The position numbers and the translations under genes are program-made. Below are positions 44,574 to 55,500 of a stretch of 64,000 bases of DNA, piece after piece. Under the pieces are notes generated by a model. It was not told where the DNA came from. It was given only the letters and a program-made list of their open reading frames with translations, and ran no database searches. Origin of the DNA: Nostoc sp. PCC 7524 (GTDB lineage Bacteria > Cyanobacteriota > Cyanobacteriia > Cyanobacteriales > Nostocaceae); assembly GCF_000316645.1 (NCBI RefSeq), contig NC_019684.1:5244001-5308000 (forward strand). The letters are read 5' to 3'. Within the stretch, counting starts at the first letter, position 1. Every line of letters begins with the position of its first letter.

Positions 44574-47500
44574 TTATGCAATCACAGTAATGCTGCTCCT
44601 GGTGAGTGCGGCTTGATTCGATAAGAAACCTATCTGAACTTGGGCTGTACTGCCGATGCCATCTTCATCAAAGAACAGTTGACCTGTAGTCTTATCGTAG
44701 ATAAAGCGATCGCTCGCTGTGACAGCACTACTACCAAGGCGGAATAGACCAGGATCAAGTTTACCCAAGGCTTGAATCAGTCCAAATTCTAGCTTGGAGA
44801 TCAAGATCAAATCTTGCCCAACTTTAAAGTCAGTAATAGTATCAAACTCTCCAGTACGAGTATCACTCAGATAGAAGCGATCGCGTCCATTACCACCAGT
44901 TAATAAGTCATATCCCTGACCACCAACTAACAGATCATCGCCATTACCACCGATTAAAGTATCATTGCCGTCACCACCATACAGGGTATCATTACCGTTA
45001 CCACTATACAGGATGTCATTACCGTTACCACCATATAGGGTGTCATTACCGTTACCACTTAGTAAGGTATCGTTGCCATTGTCACCGTAGAGAGTATCTT
45101 TACCTTGACCGCCAACCAGCAGATCATTATCATCACCACCATATAGGGTGTCATGACCATTACCACCTAGTAAGGTATCATTGCCACCCAGACCCCAGAT
45201 TAAATCATTCCTGTTAGTACCAATCAGGATATTGTTACCGGGAGTACCAATAATGCCGCCAGTGGGTTTGATAGTCACGCTTACAGATGCTGTTGCTGTG
45301 CCACCCTTACCATCACTGATAGCATAAGTGAAACTGTCACTACCAACGTATCCACTATTCGGAGTGTAGGTAATCAAGTCATCATTAAAGTCGGTCGGTG
45401 TACCATTGTCATTGATCAGGGCAACACCATTAACAGGAGTAGATACCAAACTCAGTTGCAGAGGATCACCATTGAAATCACTGTCATTAGCTAGGACATT
45501 AATGTTGATGCTAGTGTTTTGATTAGTAATGGCTGTATCATTTCCGGCTACAGGTGCAGTGTTCAAGTTCAGCCCCACAACTACTGGGTCATGGTCTGAA
45601 GAACGGAAAGCATCGGGATGATATAAGTTGTTGATCTGTGCTGCTGACTTGAAGTTGGTGTTGTAGTCTAGAACATTGGGTTCATCAGCATTAATATGCC
45701 ACTTGGCTGCACCTGTTACCTGTGCTGCTAAAGAACCATTAGCTAAAGCATGGTCTAAAGAACCCCACTGACCATTGAAAACATAGGAGTAGGAACTATT
45801 TGGAACAAGGTTGGTATATCCTACATTTTCCAACACCTTGATCGGATCTTCCTGAGCGTAGGCGTTAATGTCGCCCATAATCAAGTAATCGGTGTCAGTA
45901 GTCCCAGTGGGATTTGTCGCTAACCATGCTGCCAAATCTTCAGATGCACGAGTCCGTGTCCCATTGGATAAACCTTGCCCATCGCCAGCATCAGCATCAC
46001 CTATACCCCCAGAACTTGAACCCTTGGATTTGAAGTGATTGATGACAGCTGTGAATTGTTCACCAGTCGAGTTTTGTAGGAAGGTTTGGGCTAGGGGTTT
46101 ACGATTATTGTTATCAAAAGCACCTTGACCAAAGCCATCAGGGACTGTGGCGGCTGCACCAACGGGGGTAACACTATTAGGTTTATAGATGAAACCAACA
46201 GCGATCGCATCCGTACCTAGTCTAGGCAGTCCTGGATCAATAAAAGCATAAGTACCAGCACCTGCAACCGCATTTAGTCCGTTGACTAAATCTTGAATTG
46301 CACTGGTAGCACCATAACCATCATTTTCAATTTCAATCAGACCAACAACATCAGCATTTAATCCCAAAATCGCCGCAATTGTTTTATCGCGCTGACGATT
46401 GAACTCAGTCAGGTTTTCTGCTCCCCGTTGTTCAGGACTGGTAAAACCACCACCAATTCCATCACCGTTGAAGTAATTAAGAACATTAAAGCTAGCAACC
46501 TTGAGCGTACCACCTACATCTGGTGTGGTTTCTGGACGAGGATTGGCTGGTGTAAAGTTTACACCCGTTGAGGTTTGAACGCGATACCCTTCAAAACGTT
46601 GGTCTAAAACGCCAGTGATACTAACAACGGTATCACCACCCCGCAGGGTATTAGTAGCACTAAGCGGTTCACCACCACGACCAAAGATAATGGTTGCCGG
46701 GTTTTGGACATTGCTACCGTCATCTAAGATAATCCGCCGCTTGGCAATTTCTTCTAAATAAGCAGCATAGCCAGCAACGCTGGGGTCATTAAATTGGGTA
46801 TACTGTTCCAACCTGGCATCTGTGCCGGGTTGGTTACTAGCACCAGTGGCCGAGAGTACAACCTGACCAAAGCGACCAAGTTGAAAATGTTCGGTGACGG
46901 TTAAATCTCCACTAGCCGCACTGATATTTACTAGCATCCCTTCATAGCTTTCCCAGTCTACAACGCTAGCTACTGGTAACTGGATGGTAGTAACAGTAGG
47001 TAGAACATCTGCACCCAAGTTAATCACACTGCTAACTTGAGATAGTTGGGTGAGGCTGCTAGTATTACCACCACTGGTAAATTCGCTCACAGTACCAGTC
47101 ACTCGGACTTTATCACCAACATTCCCAGAAAAGCGTCCTGTGGGGTCGAAAACAAAGATACCTTCGGAAGTTGTGGAGTTATCATCGGCATCAGCATCTT
47201 CTTCTTGAACAAAGAAACCACTCAACCCAGTACCACCGGGGAAAGCTGCAACTACAATACCCTCAATTGTGCGAATCCCACCAAAGGCCGAATTAAAGGC
47301 GGAACCACTGCCTTGAATTTGGTGAATTTTAGTAATGGTGAGGGCAACATCATTGTCAGTAATGGTGGCAGTGACTGAGCCAATGTTAATTCCGTTGTAG
47401 TTGGTATCATTACTAACTACACTGTGGTTGATAATACTGGTGTGTGTACCTTCTACTAAGGCATCATCTACTGCTGTCACTGTCACCGTTTGTGCTGTAT

Positions 47501-48362
47501 TCCAGTTATCAGGGGTGAAAGTGAGGGCAGTAATGCTAGTTGTGGTTTGAGAATCGGGGGTGATTGTCACTATGACATCTGCTGTAGGCTGAGTATTCAG
47601 CACAATGGTGTAGGTATCTGTTGCCCCATCTTCGGTGACGTTGGTACTACCACCAGACTCAACTAAGGTGACACCAGGTAAGGCGGCGGTGGCAACCTGT
47701 AAGTGATCGATTCCTAAGCCATGATCAGCACCAGCATTGTCTACATCACTCCAGCGCAACCAAATTTCTTCACCAGGTGCGAGGGAGAACCCAGTCATAG
47801 TCCCGGAGAGACTAACACGGTTGCTGCTGTCATTACCATTCACAGCGCCTGCTGTGCTGGTAGCAACGGGGCCAATGAAGTCTAGGGAATCAACATCAAT
47901 CCAAGTTCCAGTGTTGATGCTAGTAGCCCCAATTTGGTAAGCAAAGTCGAGTTTGTGTTGTGTTGTATTGCCACCGTTGCGCCATTGTTCACCAACATAG
48001 CTAATGGATAGAGATGTCACGGTAGTGCCAGTATCATTAAAGAACCGCGCACCATAGAAAATCGTTCCAGTACCACCAGAAGCCACTGATCCTAAAGCTC
48101 TATCTGAGTTACCAGATGCACCAAAACTGTACAGACTACCAGTGTTACTAGAACCCGTACCGGCATTAATTGTAGTTCGGCTGGTGTACCAACCCGTCAA
48201 AGTTTGGTTATCTGTCCAAGCTGTGTTACTGGTGCTGAGGCTATCGAAGTCTTGGAAGTAAGGCGTACTCAGAGAAATTACCCCTGTTGGTAGAGTGAAG
48301 ACTGTTTCTAGTCCGTTGGTGGCGATCGCAATATCCTCAGATTTCAGAATTATAGCTGTCAT
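44574..48362 (-). CDS. Secreted ExeM/NucH-type nuclease with RTX repeats
   Basis: A 1262-residue extracellular protein from the ATG at 48362 (MTAIILKSEDIAIATNGLET); no Sec signal, as expected for type I secretion. Domains in order: an adhesion-like N-terminal region (about 20-210), a Calx-beta-like or fibronectin-like module (about 225-345), an ExeM-type OB region (about 350-600) and an endonuclease/exonuclease/phosphatase domain (about 625-935; VASFNVLNYFNGDG, VGLIEIENDG, FRSSDHDPVVVG). Then come one cadherin-like module (VLANDSDFNGDPLQL) and about ten RTX nonapeptides (GGNGNDTLY type, about 1055-1165) with a C-terminal secretion region. It probably degrades extracellular DNA for phosphate or in biofilm. 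No type I secretion genes are nearby. Confidence 0.93.
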   Translation of the reverse strand: MTAIILKSEDIAIATNGLETVFTLPTGVISLSTPYFQDFDSLSTSNTAWTDNQTLTGWYTSRTTINAGTGSSNTGSLYSFGASGNSDRALGSVASGGTGTIFYGARFFNDTGTTVTSLSISYVGEQWRNGGNTTQHKLDFAYQIGATSINTGTWIDVDSLDFIGPVATSTAGAVNGNDSSNRVSLSGTMTGFSLAPGEEIWLRWSDVDNAGADHGLGIDHLQVATAALPGVTLVESGGSTNVTEDGATDTYTIVLNTQPTADVIVTITPDSQTTTSITALTFTPDNWNTAQTVTVTAVDDALVEGTHTSIINHSVVSNDTNYNGINIGSVTATITDNDVALTITKIHQIQGSGSAFNSAFGGIRTIEGIVVAAFPGGTGLSGFFVQEEDADADDNSTTSEGIFVFDPTGRFSGNVGDKVRVTGTVSEFTSGGNTSSLTQLSQVSSVINLGADVLPTVTTIQLPVASVVDWESYEGMLVNISAASGDLTVTEHFQLGRFGQVVLSATGASNQPGTDARLEQYTQFNDPSVAGYAAYLEEIAKRRIILDDGSNVQNPATIIFGRGGEPLSATNTLRGGDTVVSITGVLDQRFEGYRVQTSTGVNFTPANPRPETTPDVGGTLKVASFNVLNYFNGDGIGGGFTSPEQRGAENLTEFNRQRDKTIAAILGLNADVVGLIEIENDGYGATSAIQDLVNGLNAVAGAGTYAFIDPGLPRLGTDAIAVGFIYKPNSVTPVGAAATVPDGFGQGAFDNNNRKPLAQTFLQNSTGEQFTAVINHFKSKGSSSGGIGDADAGDGQGLSNGTRTRASEDLAAWLATNPTGTTDTDYLIMGDINAYAQEDPIKVLENVGYTNLVPNSSYSYVFNGQWGSLDHALANGSLAAQVTGAAKWHINADEPNVLDYNTNFKSAAQINNLYHPDAFRSSDHDPVVVGLNLNTAPVAGNDTAITNQNTSININVLANDSDFNGDPLQLSLVSTPVNGVALINDNGTPTDFNDDLITYTPNSGYVGSDSFTYAISDGKGGTATASVSVTIKPTGGIIGTPGNNILIGTNRNDLIWGLGGNDTLLGGNGHDTLYGGDDNDLLVGGQGKDTLYGDNGNDTLLSGNGNDTLYGGNGNDILYSGNGNDTLYGGDGNDTLIGGNGDDLLVGGQGYDLLTGGNGRDRFYLSDTRTGEFDTITDFKVGQDLILISKLEFGLIQALGKLDPGLFRLGSSAVTASDRFIYDKTTGQLFFDEDGIGSTAQVQIGFLSNQAALTRSSITVIA

Positions 48363-48873
48363 GATTATTAATATGTAAGCAAAATGGTAAAAAATCTGAA
48401 AAAGCAACACAAAGCATTAGCCTATGCTTGAATAGGTCGTACTGGCTTTTTATGTTTTTGTTAGCTACAAAAAATCAACGCACAGTAATTTTATTCCTGT
48501 AAATAGGCGATAAAAATCTACTGATTTAAGGTTAAGAAAATACTAGGAAAAGGTAAAATTACTAATTATTTATAAATAATATTTTCAGATAAAAATTCAG
48601 GCGTTGCTGAATAGAAGGATAAAAATCAAAAATTCAAGCTCTCAAACTCTTATTCTCCACACCTCTGCGTGAAGCAAAAATCACCTCACCAATCAGCAAC
48701 GCCCAAATTCATATAGGAATCCGGTTTGATTACTGTTCGTCTAACGTGGCGTAGCCAAATGATTTGCGTAGGTAGGCAATAGGCACTCTTGCAATAGGAA
48801 AGAAGGGGGGTAGGGGTATACTGAGTTTTTATGCGCTAGCGCAGGCTACGCCAACAAAAATCAAATATGATTC
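48363..48873. other. Gene-free interval with dispersed repeats
   Basis: The promoter of the nuclease gene lies at the left. Positions 48711-48833 hold a ~120-bp repeat whose inverted copy is at 56175-56290, followed by a GCGCTAGCGCAGGC palindrome near 48833-48850. No gene seen. Confidence 0.65.
48711..48833 (+). repeat. ~120 bp dispersed repeat, copy A
   Basis: From ATATAGGAATCCGGTTTGAT through CGTGGCGTAGCCAAATGATT to GGGGGGTAGGGG and GAGTTTTTATG. Copy B at 56175-56290 is inverted and nearly identical; copy A has ~10 extra bases (ACTCTTGCA) in the TAGGCAA run. Confidence 0.9.
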
Positions 48874-50187
48874 CTATAGCGGCTGAAATCGAACCCGTAA
48901 ACCATCTTTAGGACGATTTGTAGGAATCCGCACTGTATCTAAACTTTGATTAGGCAAGATTTCCCAATGATACTTGCGTAAAAGATGGGCAGCTACAATC
49001 TTCATTTCCATTTTGGCAAAGGCTATGCCAATACAAATGCGTGGCCCACCACCAAAACCAATTAAACTAAAGGGGTACTTTTTATTTTCTTGACGCTGGG
49101 GACTAAAACGCTCTGGATCAAAACGCTCTGGTTCAGGGTAAATTTCCTCTAGACGGTGAGTTGTCAAAATTGAATATAAGAGTTGCCAACCAGCAGGTAC
49201 ATGAAAATCATTAAATTCAAAGTCTTTAATTACTCCACGAAAACCGCCACCAACAGGTTGATGTAATCGCTCAATCTCTAACAAAATTTGTTCCAAATAG
49301 GGCATTTTCCCTAATTGTTCTAAACTTAATTCACCTTGACTAGCAAACTGTAATTGCTCATCTCTAGCACGCTGCATGACTTCTGGATGACGGGCTAATT
49401 CTACACATAGCCAAGTCAACATAGAAGTTGTAGTTTCATGTCCAGCAAACAGTAACAAAACTGCTTGGGCAATTAATTCTTTCTCACTTAAACTGTTACC
49501 ATCCTCATCTTGAGCTTGCACTAACAAACTCAGAGCATCTTTTGTGGGTTGTTGCTGACGTTCCCTGACTACTTGAGTTAAATGCTCTAAAATTTGGTTA
49601 CGTGCTGCTACAGCTTTGTTAAACTTGGTAAATGGTAAGGGCAAGGGGTTAATGGCAAATAGTCCATTAGTTAGTGTGGTAAATAACTGGCTCAGACGGA
49701 TACATTCCTCACCAGGATTAGTCCCCAATAATAATTGACTAGCAATATCAAATGTTAATTGTTTAAACTCTTCAAACCAAGTAAATTCTTGTTTATTCTC
49801 CCATTTTTGCAAATATGTTTGTGTGATATCTGCCATTGTAGATACATAATTTGCTAAGGCTGGCCCATGCAAAGCTGGCATCATCAAGCGGCGATTTTTA
49901 CGGTGTTCTTCACCATCTTGTAAAAATAATGATTCACCTAGCAATATTTTGAAATTTTCTGGCCATCCTTCACGCCAAGAAAAATTTTCCATGTGGCTGG
50001 ATAGAACAAACTCTACAGCCTTTGGCCCTACCATTACTACAGTTGGTCTGCCCAAAATATGAGTTTTAAAAATCTCTCCATAATGATGATATCGCTTTTC
50101 AATAAATTTCGGATCGAAAATAAATTCTAGGGATTCACCTAATATCGGTAAACCAAACTTTCCGGGAGGAATTTGATTACTTTTCAT
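48874..50187 (-). CDS. Cytochrome P450, CYP120-like
   Basis: A 437-residue soluble P450 without a membrane anchor. The I-helix is LLLFAGHETTTS, the K-helix ExxR is LEIERLHQPVGGGFR, the PERF segment is FDPERFSPQR and the heme-thiolate loop is FGGGPRICIG with C385. The start IPPGKFGLPILGESLEF and the GGGFR element resemble Synechocystis CYP120A1, a retinoid hydroxylase; retinoid or carotenoid-cleavage-product oxidation is inferred. Redox partners are not adjacent. A fragment of a similar gene lies at 44352, on the other side of the nuclease gene. Confidence 0.93.
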   Translation of the reverse strand: MKSNQIPPGKFGLPILGESLEFIFDPKFIEKRYHHYGEIFKTHILGRPTVVMVGPKAVEFVLSSHMENFSWREGWPENFKILLGESLFLQDGEEHRKNRRLMMPALHGPALANYVSTMADITQTYLQKWENKQEFTWFEEFKQLTFDIASQLLLGTNPGEECIRLSQLFTTLTNGLFAINPLPLPFTKFNKAVAARNQILEHLTQVVRERQQQPTKDALSLLVQAQDEDGNSLSEKELIAQAVLLLFAGHETTTSMLTWLCVELARHPEVMQRARDEQLQFASQGELSLEQLGKMPYLEQILLEIERLHQPVGGGFRGVIKDFEFNDFHVPAGWQLLYSILTTHRLEEIYPEPERFDPERFSPQRQENKKYPFSLIGFGGGPRICIGIAFAKMEMKIVAAHLLRKYHWEILPNQSLDTVRIPTNRPKDGLRVRFQPL

Positions 50188-50282
50188 CTATGAATAAATT
50201 TTAAATTACACACTCGAAGATGAGTCGGAGACTCGGAAAACCGCTTGTGTTGCGATTGTATTCACTAATTTTCTCACGCTTA

Positions 50283-50312
50283 GGAGGGATTGGGGATTGG
50301 GGATTGGGGAAA
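50283..50312. repeat. GGGGATT heptamer tract
   Basis: Four GGGGATT units between the P450 and TenA-like genes. Confidence 0.85.
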
Positions 50313-50336
50313 TCTCTACCTTGTTTCTTTTTCAAA

Positions 50337-50957
50337 CTAAACCATCCATGCGGCTTGGAAAAATTCAAGTTCGCATGACATTGCATAGCGATAGGTTGAG
50401 TGAGTTGAGGGATTGGCAGCAGCGTAATTGTTGACAAGATTTTCTAATTGTTGTGTAAGTGGCAAGAAATCTGCGCTGCTGTAAGTACGAATCCAGTCAC
50501 CATACTGATGATTGGGGATGCCATGACTAGCTAACTGTTCTCCTAAAAAAGCATACAGACGCATACAAGGAGACATCGCCGCCGCAGTTAAACCTACATC
50601 CCCACTCCAAGCAGTGGCTAACAAAAAGTCAGTGTAACGACGGGTAGCCATTCCTGGTTCTACGGTAGTTAAATCAACTCTCCACTTAGCAGCATAGCTT
50701 TCATGCAGTCGCAGTTCCTCTAAAACTCCCCCAGCTAAAGTGTGAAATGTCCTAAAACTTTCCCAATCAGGGGCTTTAGCTGCCGCAATACTATAAGCAC
50801 GGGCAAAGGATTCTAAGAAAAAGGCATCTTGTCCTACATAGTAGGCAAATTTCTTCTGTGCCAAAGCACCATTACCAATGCCTTGCACAAAAGGATGCTG
50901 TAAGCAAGATTGGGCTAAATCTTGATTTGCTGTCCACAAGTTATTAGATAGAGTCAT
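50337..50957 (-). CDS. tenA: TenA-family protein (thiaminase II-like)
   Basis: A 206-residue all-helical protein of the TenA/thiaminase II (PqqC-like) fold. Expected catalytic residues are present: C131 in AAAMSPCMRLYAFLG, E196 in SCELEFFQAAW, D44 in YVGQDAFFL and Tyr near 108. TenA hydrolyses aminomethyl-HMP in thiamine salvage. That fits the thiOG gene elsewhere in the window, although they are 43 kb apart. It follows the P450 in the same direction after 149 nt of repeat. A TATTAGTCATTAG-type repeat precedes the start. Confidence 0.9.
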   Translation of the reverse strand: MTLSNNLWTANQDLAQSCLQHPFVQGIGNGALAQKKFAYYVGQDAFFLESFARAYSIAAAKAPDWESFRTFHTLAGGVLEELRLHESYAAKWRVDLTTVEPGMATRRYTDFLLATAWSGDVGLTAAAMSPCMRLYAFLGEQLASHGIPNHQYGDWIRTYSSADFLPLTQQLENLVNNYAAANPSTHSTYRYAMSCELEFFQAAWMV

Positions 50958-51089
50958 TAGTCATTAGTTAATAGTCATTAGCAATTTTCCCATGCACCTC
51001 TGTTTTCTAATGACTCTCAACACGGGCTACGGGAACAGCACAAAATAAATTATTTCAAATAAACGGTCTACTACTTCCCTCAATATACA

Positions 51090-51150
51090 AGGGTGCGTCA
51101 GTATGAATAGTTTCTTGGTACAGCTAAAGTTTCTCACACTGACGCACCCT
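51090..51150. repeat. MITE-like element, copy 2
   Basis: AGGGTGCGTCAG and CTGACGCACCCT form perfect 12-bp terminal inverted repeats around a ~37-bp AT-rich core; total 61 bp. Confidence 0.85.
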
Positions 51151-51209
51151 ACGTTTTGGATATTGTTTTATCTAGAAATTCCTAAAAGCACCTTTACCGC
51201 TAACAGCAT

Positions 51210-51980
51210 TCAAAATGGTAAAAATTGCAGTAATACTGATCCGAGACTGCCTACAAAGTCAAAGAAACTGGGTTTACCAGCACTGACTTTTTCAGTGTAG
51301 GGGGTTTGGAGTTCTTTGATAAAGGCTTGGGCTGTTTGTGTTCCGGTGGTGTTTTGCTGGGTGGTAAATAGTTTCTGTGCAGCTTGAGCATCTTCAACTG
51401 CGCCTTGGCGGTCAAAAACTTGGTAGCGGGCAATACCACGAGCCAAGTATGCACCTGCGTATTCTGGTTGAGCGGCGATCGCTTGATTAAAATAGTCAAT
51501 AGCTTGCTTTTGATTGCCTTTTTGTGCTTCGGCTACGCCCCAAGCATAAAATTGTTCGGCGGTAGCAATTTGCAATGGGATACCTACCGCACCTTGGAAG
51601 TTAGCGCCTTGTAAATAAGCACCGGTAAATTCTGTGTTTGCTAGATAAGTATTTCTCAAGTCTGCACTGGCGAGATTTGCACCGCCCAGTTTCGCTTCGC
51701 TCAGATTCACGCCAAATAAACCAGCACCAGCCAAGTTAGCCCCCCGCAAATCAGCACCGCTTAAGTTGGCACGGCTCAGATTAGCGCCTGCGAGATTAGC
51801 ACCGCTTAAGTTGGCTCTTGATAAGTCTGCCATCACTAAACCTGCTCCCGTTAAGTCACAATTTTGACATTGTTTTGTTGACAATAATTGTCTTAGATGT
51901 TCGGGATTTGCGGCTTGGGCAGTACCTGTCAGACTCAGAATGGATAGCAATACGGAGGTGGTAAAAATTAAGTTTTTCAT
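51210..51980 (-). CDS. Secreted pentapeptide-repeat/TPR protein
   Basis: A 256-residue protein from the ATG at 51980, which gives a clean signal peptide (MKNLIFTTSVLLSILSLTGT then AQA-AN). A short Cys pair follows (TKQCQNCDLTGA, typical of the start of secreted cyanobacterial pentapeptide proteins). About fifteen A(N/D)LxX pentapeptides (ANLSRANLSGANLAGANL and onward) form a beta-helix. Residues about 140-210 contain two TPR-like helical pairs (KGNQKQAIDYFNQAIAAQP). Probably periplasmic or lumenal; exact function unknown. Confidence 0.85.
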   Translation of the reverse strand: MKNLIFTTSVLLSILSLTGTAQAANPEHLRQLLSTKQCQNCDLTGAGLVMADLSRANLSGANLAGANLSRANLSGADLRGANLAGAGLFGVNLSEAKLGGANLASADLRNTYLANTEFTGAYLQGANFQGAVGIPLQIATAEQFYAWGVAEAQKGNQKQAIDYFNQAIAAQPEYAGAYLARGIARYQVFDRQGAVEDAQAAQKLFTTQQNTTGTQTAQAFIKELQTPYTEKVSAGKPSFFDFVGSLGSVLLQFLPF

Positions 51981-52087
51981 AATCTGTGAGGAAATTTTGT
52001 ACTCAGTATTCAAATAAGTCCAGACACATTTATACCCAGCTTATGATATGAGTAACCTGAACCAATTGCCCTCCGTAAAGACCTAAG

Positions 52088-52234
52088 TTATTGATGAGTT
52101 TTACTCAGAGTCAGAACCTCTTTGTAGTATGAGTTTATTTGTTGGGTCATTTCCGCAGAAGACAACCCATGCCCTTGTGTAAATAAACTGAAAGTAAATG
52201 TTAATATTGCTGCTAAAAAAAGTTTCTCTAGCAT
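52088..52234 (-). CDS. Possible small secreted peptide
   Basis: A 48-codon frame: MLEKLFLAAILTFTFSLFTQ, then GHGLSSAEMTQQINSYYKEV and LTLSKTHQ. The first ~20 residues look like a signal peptide with a plausible cleavage near GLSSA. The start lies 250 nt upstream of the pentapeptide gene on the same strand. No strong ribosome site, so it remains tentative. Confidence 0.35.
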   Translation of the reverse strand: MLEKLFLAAILTFTFSLFTQGHGLSSAEMTQQINSYYKEVLTLSKTHQ

Positions 52235-52410
52235 AATTCGTACTCCCCAGCACAATTAAATCATAACTTGAAATTATGAAAAGCCTAAGTATAATTTATG
52301 TTTAGTTAAATAATGCGATCGCTGATGCTGTGGCAGTAATATCCATCAGATGTTTGCATCATATCTGTCATATATATCGCTAGTGAAAGCAGGAATTATG
52401 CAAGTGGCAA
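52235..52410. other. AT-rich interval without a clear gene
   Basis: Contains a HIP1-type site near 52316 and no open frame of note. Confidence 0.5.
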
Positions 52411-52442
52411 TAAAAAACCCCGATCGCTTTAAGCAATGGGGT
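52411..52442 (-). terminator. Intrinsic terminator for the large repeat-protein gene
   Basis: On the minus strand ACCCCATTGCTT and AAGCGATCGGGGT pair with a small bulge, followed by TTTTTTATT. It is ~130 nt after the stop at 52572. Confidence 0.7.
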
Positions 52443-52471
52443 GATCGTATTTATTCAACTGACACAAAATA

Positions 52472-52570
52472 TATAGCTGTAGACAAAGCGATTAGGGCAT
52501 GACTAAAAGCTCAAACTCATTCATGGCATAGATTTTACTATTGCCTATTGCCTATTGCCTATTGCCTTCT
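52472..52570. repeat. ~95 bp dispersed repeat, second copy
   Basis: TATAGCTGTAGACAAAGCGA and following, ending in four TATTGCC units. Near-identical to 7446-7538 in the same orientation. It abuts the stop codon of the adjacent gene. Confidence 0.9.
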
Positions 52571-52571
52571 C

Positions 52572-55500
52572 CTACCCAGGTAAAGGTAAGCCAGTGACGG
52601 CTACTATACCAGCGATCGCACTGGCTACAAGGGAAGACAACGCTGTACCAAATAGCCACCAAGCCGCACTAGCAACGGTGCTTCTGGTTTCTTCGGCTTG
52701 CTTTCTCACTTGTGCTTGCATTGCTTGGATGCGTTTTTGGGTTTCTTGTTGGATGCGTTCGGCGCGTTGCAATACGCTATCCCGTGTGGCTTCGATTTGG
52801 TTGATAATCCGGTTAGCGTCTTCTTGGGAAATATCTTCGCGAGAACTCAAGATGGCAACTAGGGTATCACGGTCAAATTGGCTGAGGCGATCGCGCAGGG
52901 CTGCAAATCCCACTTGCGGATCATCAAACAATTTTGCAAAGTCTTGTCTAATGCCTTCATAGCTGAGTTCTGGACGTTCTAGGGAATCTAGATAGTTGCG
53001 AATCCTAGCAAAAATTTGATCAATCGCTGACTGGAATCTTTGCTGAACTTGTTGAATTTGCTGGGCAATCGAGTTACGTACTGACTCGATTTGTTCCACA
53101 ATGCGGTTAGCTTCCTCTTCTGAGATATCTTCTCGTTGGGACAATAACGCCACCATCGTTGAACGGTCGAATTTTGAAAGGCGATCGCCTAAATTCTCTA
53201 CTCCCAAACGAGGGTCTTGTAAGAGTAGTCTTAAATCCCGTTTGATACCTTCAGGGTTAAGTTCTTGTTTGTTGGTGTGACGCAGATAGTTTTCCAGACT
53301 AGCTGCAAAATCTCCCACTCTTTGAGTAGTCCGGTTTGCCAAGCGACGTGGCGCTCTGATAATATTCCCAATTGCCTCTTGTACCTGGTCAATTGTCCGA
53401 TTAATTTGCTCTTTACTCAAATTTCTCTGTTGGCTGAGGAGTTCCACCAAGGTTTCGCGATCTACTTGCGCTAATCTATCGCGTAACGCTTCCACACCCT
53501 CCTGTGGTTGAGTTAGTAAGGTTTCTAAATCCCGTCTAATACCTTCGGGGTTGAGTTCCTCCAAGTTGGTACTACGGAGATAGTCGCCAATGGCTGTGAT
53601 GGTGCGATTGTACTGTTCTTGTACTGCTTGTGGTGCTTGTAAAACACTATTCCTGACATATTCCAACTGATCAATAATGCGATTGATTTGCTCCTCACTC
53701 AAATCTTGACGCTGACTGAGTAATTGCACAAATGTATCACGGTCAAACTGCGATAAACGCGATCGCAGTAGTCTAACTCCCAATTCCGGTTCTTCTAGCA
53801 AGGCGCGAAAATCCCGTCTGATACCTTCAGGATTTAACTCATCTTTATTGGTATTGCGGAGATAATTTTCTACTCTTTGCCAAAGTTGATTAACTCTAGC
53901 TGTAGCTTGTTCTTGTCTCTCTCTGGCTTGATTGGAGAAATCATCACAGATACCTTCGAGTTGACTAACAATATCACTCGCTTCCTCTTGGCTAAAATCT
54001 TGCCGTTGCAAGAGTATCTGTACAAAAGCTTCCCGATCAAATCCCTGCAATAGCGTGCTGAAATCAGCGAATTCACCGTCTAATTCTGCTAATAAATTGG
54101 CAAAATCTTGCTGAATTGTCTCTGGTTTCAGTTGTTCTTTACCAGTTGCACGCAGATAATTTTCAATACGCAGACGGATTGTTTGACCTTTTTCCACTTT
54201 TTCCGATTGGCGCACAGTTTCTAGAACTTCATGGCGGATGCTATCCATCTGTTGAGCAATTTCTGTCACCCTTAATTCACTGAGATCACCTCGTTGTGTC
54301 AGCCAGTTGCTAAAGTCTTCTTGTTGGAGTTGTTCTAGTTGCTGACGGACATTTGTCGGATCTGCTTGGGGATCATAGATGACTTCTGGGAATTCATCTC
54401 TAATGGTGATGCGATTGAAATGCCAAGGAAAAGAATTCAAGATATAGTCTTTGATGTCTGATTTGATGGTGTGTTCCCTAAACGGAGTCAATCTTGCAGC
54501 GATTTGCTCAGTAGTTTGCTCTCTGAGGTGTTGTATTTCGTGGGTAATTTTCTCGACATCGATATCTTGAACTTTGGTTTTTAACTGTTGAAGTTGATTA
54601 GTAATTCTATCCACATCGATATCAGACAGATCCACCCGATCTAAAACAGCCGGAATAGCAGCAGTTACACCATACTGCACAGCTTGCTTCAACACTCCAT
54701 TTCTACCATTACCGTTTCTTCTGACGGTGGTGACTACTTGCTGTAATCGTTCACCCAAATTTTCCGATTTTAATTCTTCGGGAGTGGCAGATTGCAGTAA
54801 ATTGATCACTTGTTCTGTGGGATTTTGACGAGCAAAAGTTTGTTGCCACGCTGCGTTTAATTGGTCAGCAATTTGGTTGATATCCGCCTTTGATAAATTG
54901 GTGCGGTCACTAATTAAATCCACAAAAGTTTGACGATTAATATTTTTGAGTAAGTCGCCGTCAGCTAAGGAGCGCCAATCTACATCACCCAGGATTTTAT
55001 CAAACTGATTGCGAATTTCTGCTAAATCTGGTTTTGGCACTGGTAGAGATGCCAAAGAATTCTTCAGAGTTTCAGTAATACTTTCAGCATCCAAACCAGC
55101 AGTTAATTCTCGTCGGACTGCGGCTGTAATTTCTTCCGTTGTAGAAACTGCTTGTCGTTGTGCAGCACCAGCACCAATGGCTGTAGTGGCTGTTCCCATC
55201 AGCGACTGTAAACCAGAATTGATAGTGCTGATGATAGAACCGAGTAAAGAACCAACTGCGGCAGAACCCAACCATGCTACCAATAAGAAATAGGTAGACC
55301 AAATGACAACGCCAACAATAGCTCCTAGTAGCGCACTTTGAATGAAGCTCAGTTTAACTGCTAAAAAGCAAGCAGTAAATAAGGCAATACTGGCGGTGAT
55401 GATTCCCCAAGCCCCAACTTTAGCCTCAACTTGGCGAATTTTACTGCCAACACTTTCTGATTCTCCGCCATCATCTATATCAGTACCTAAAGTTGAGATT

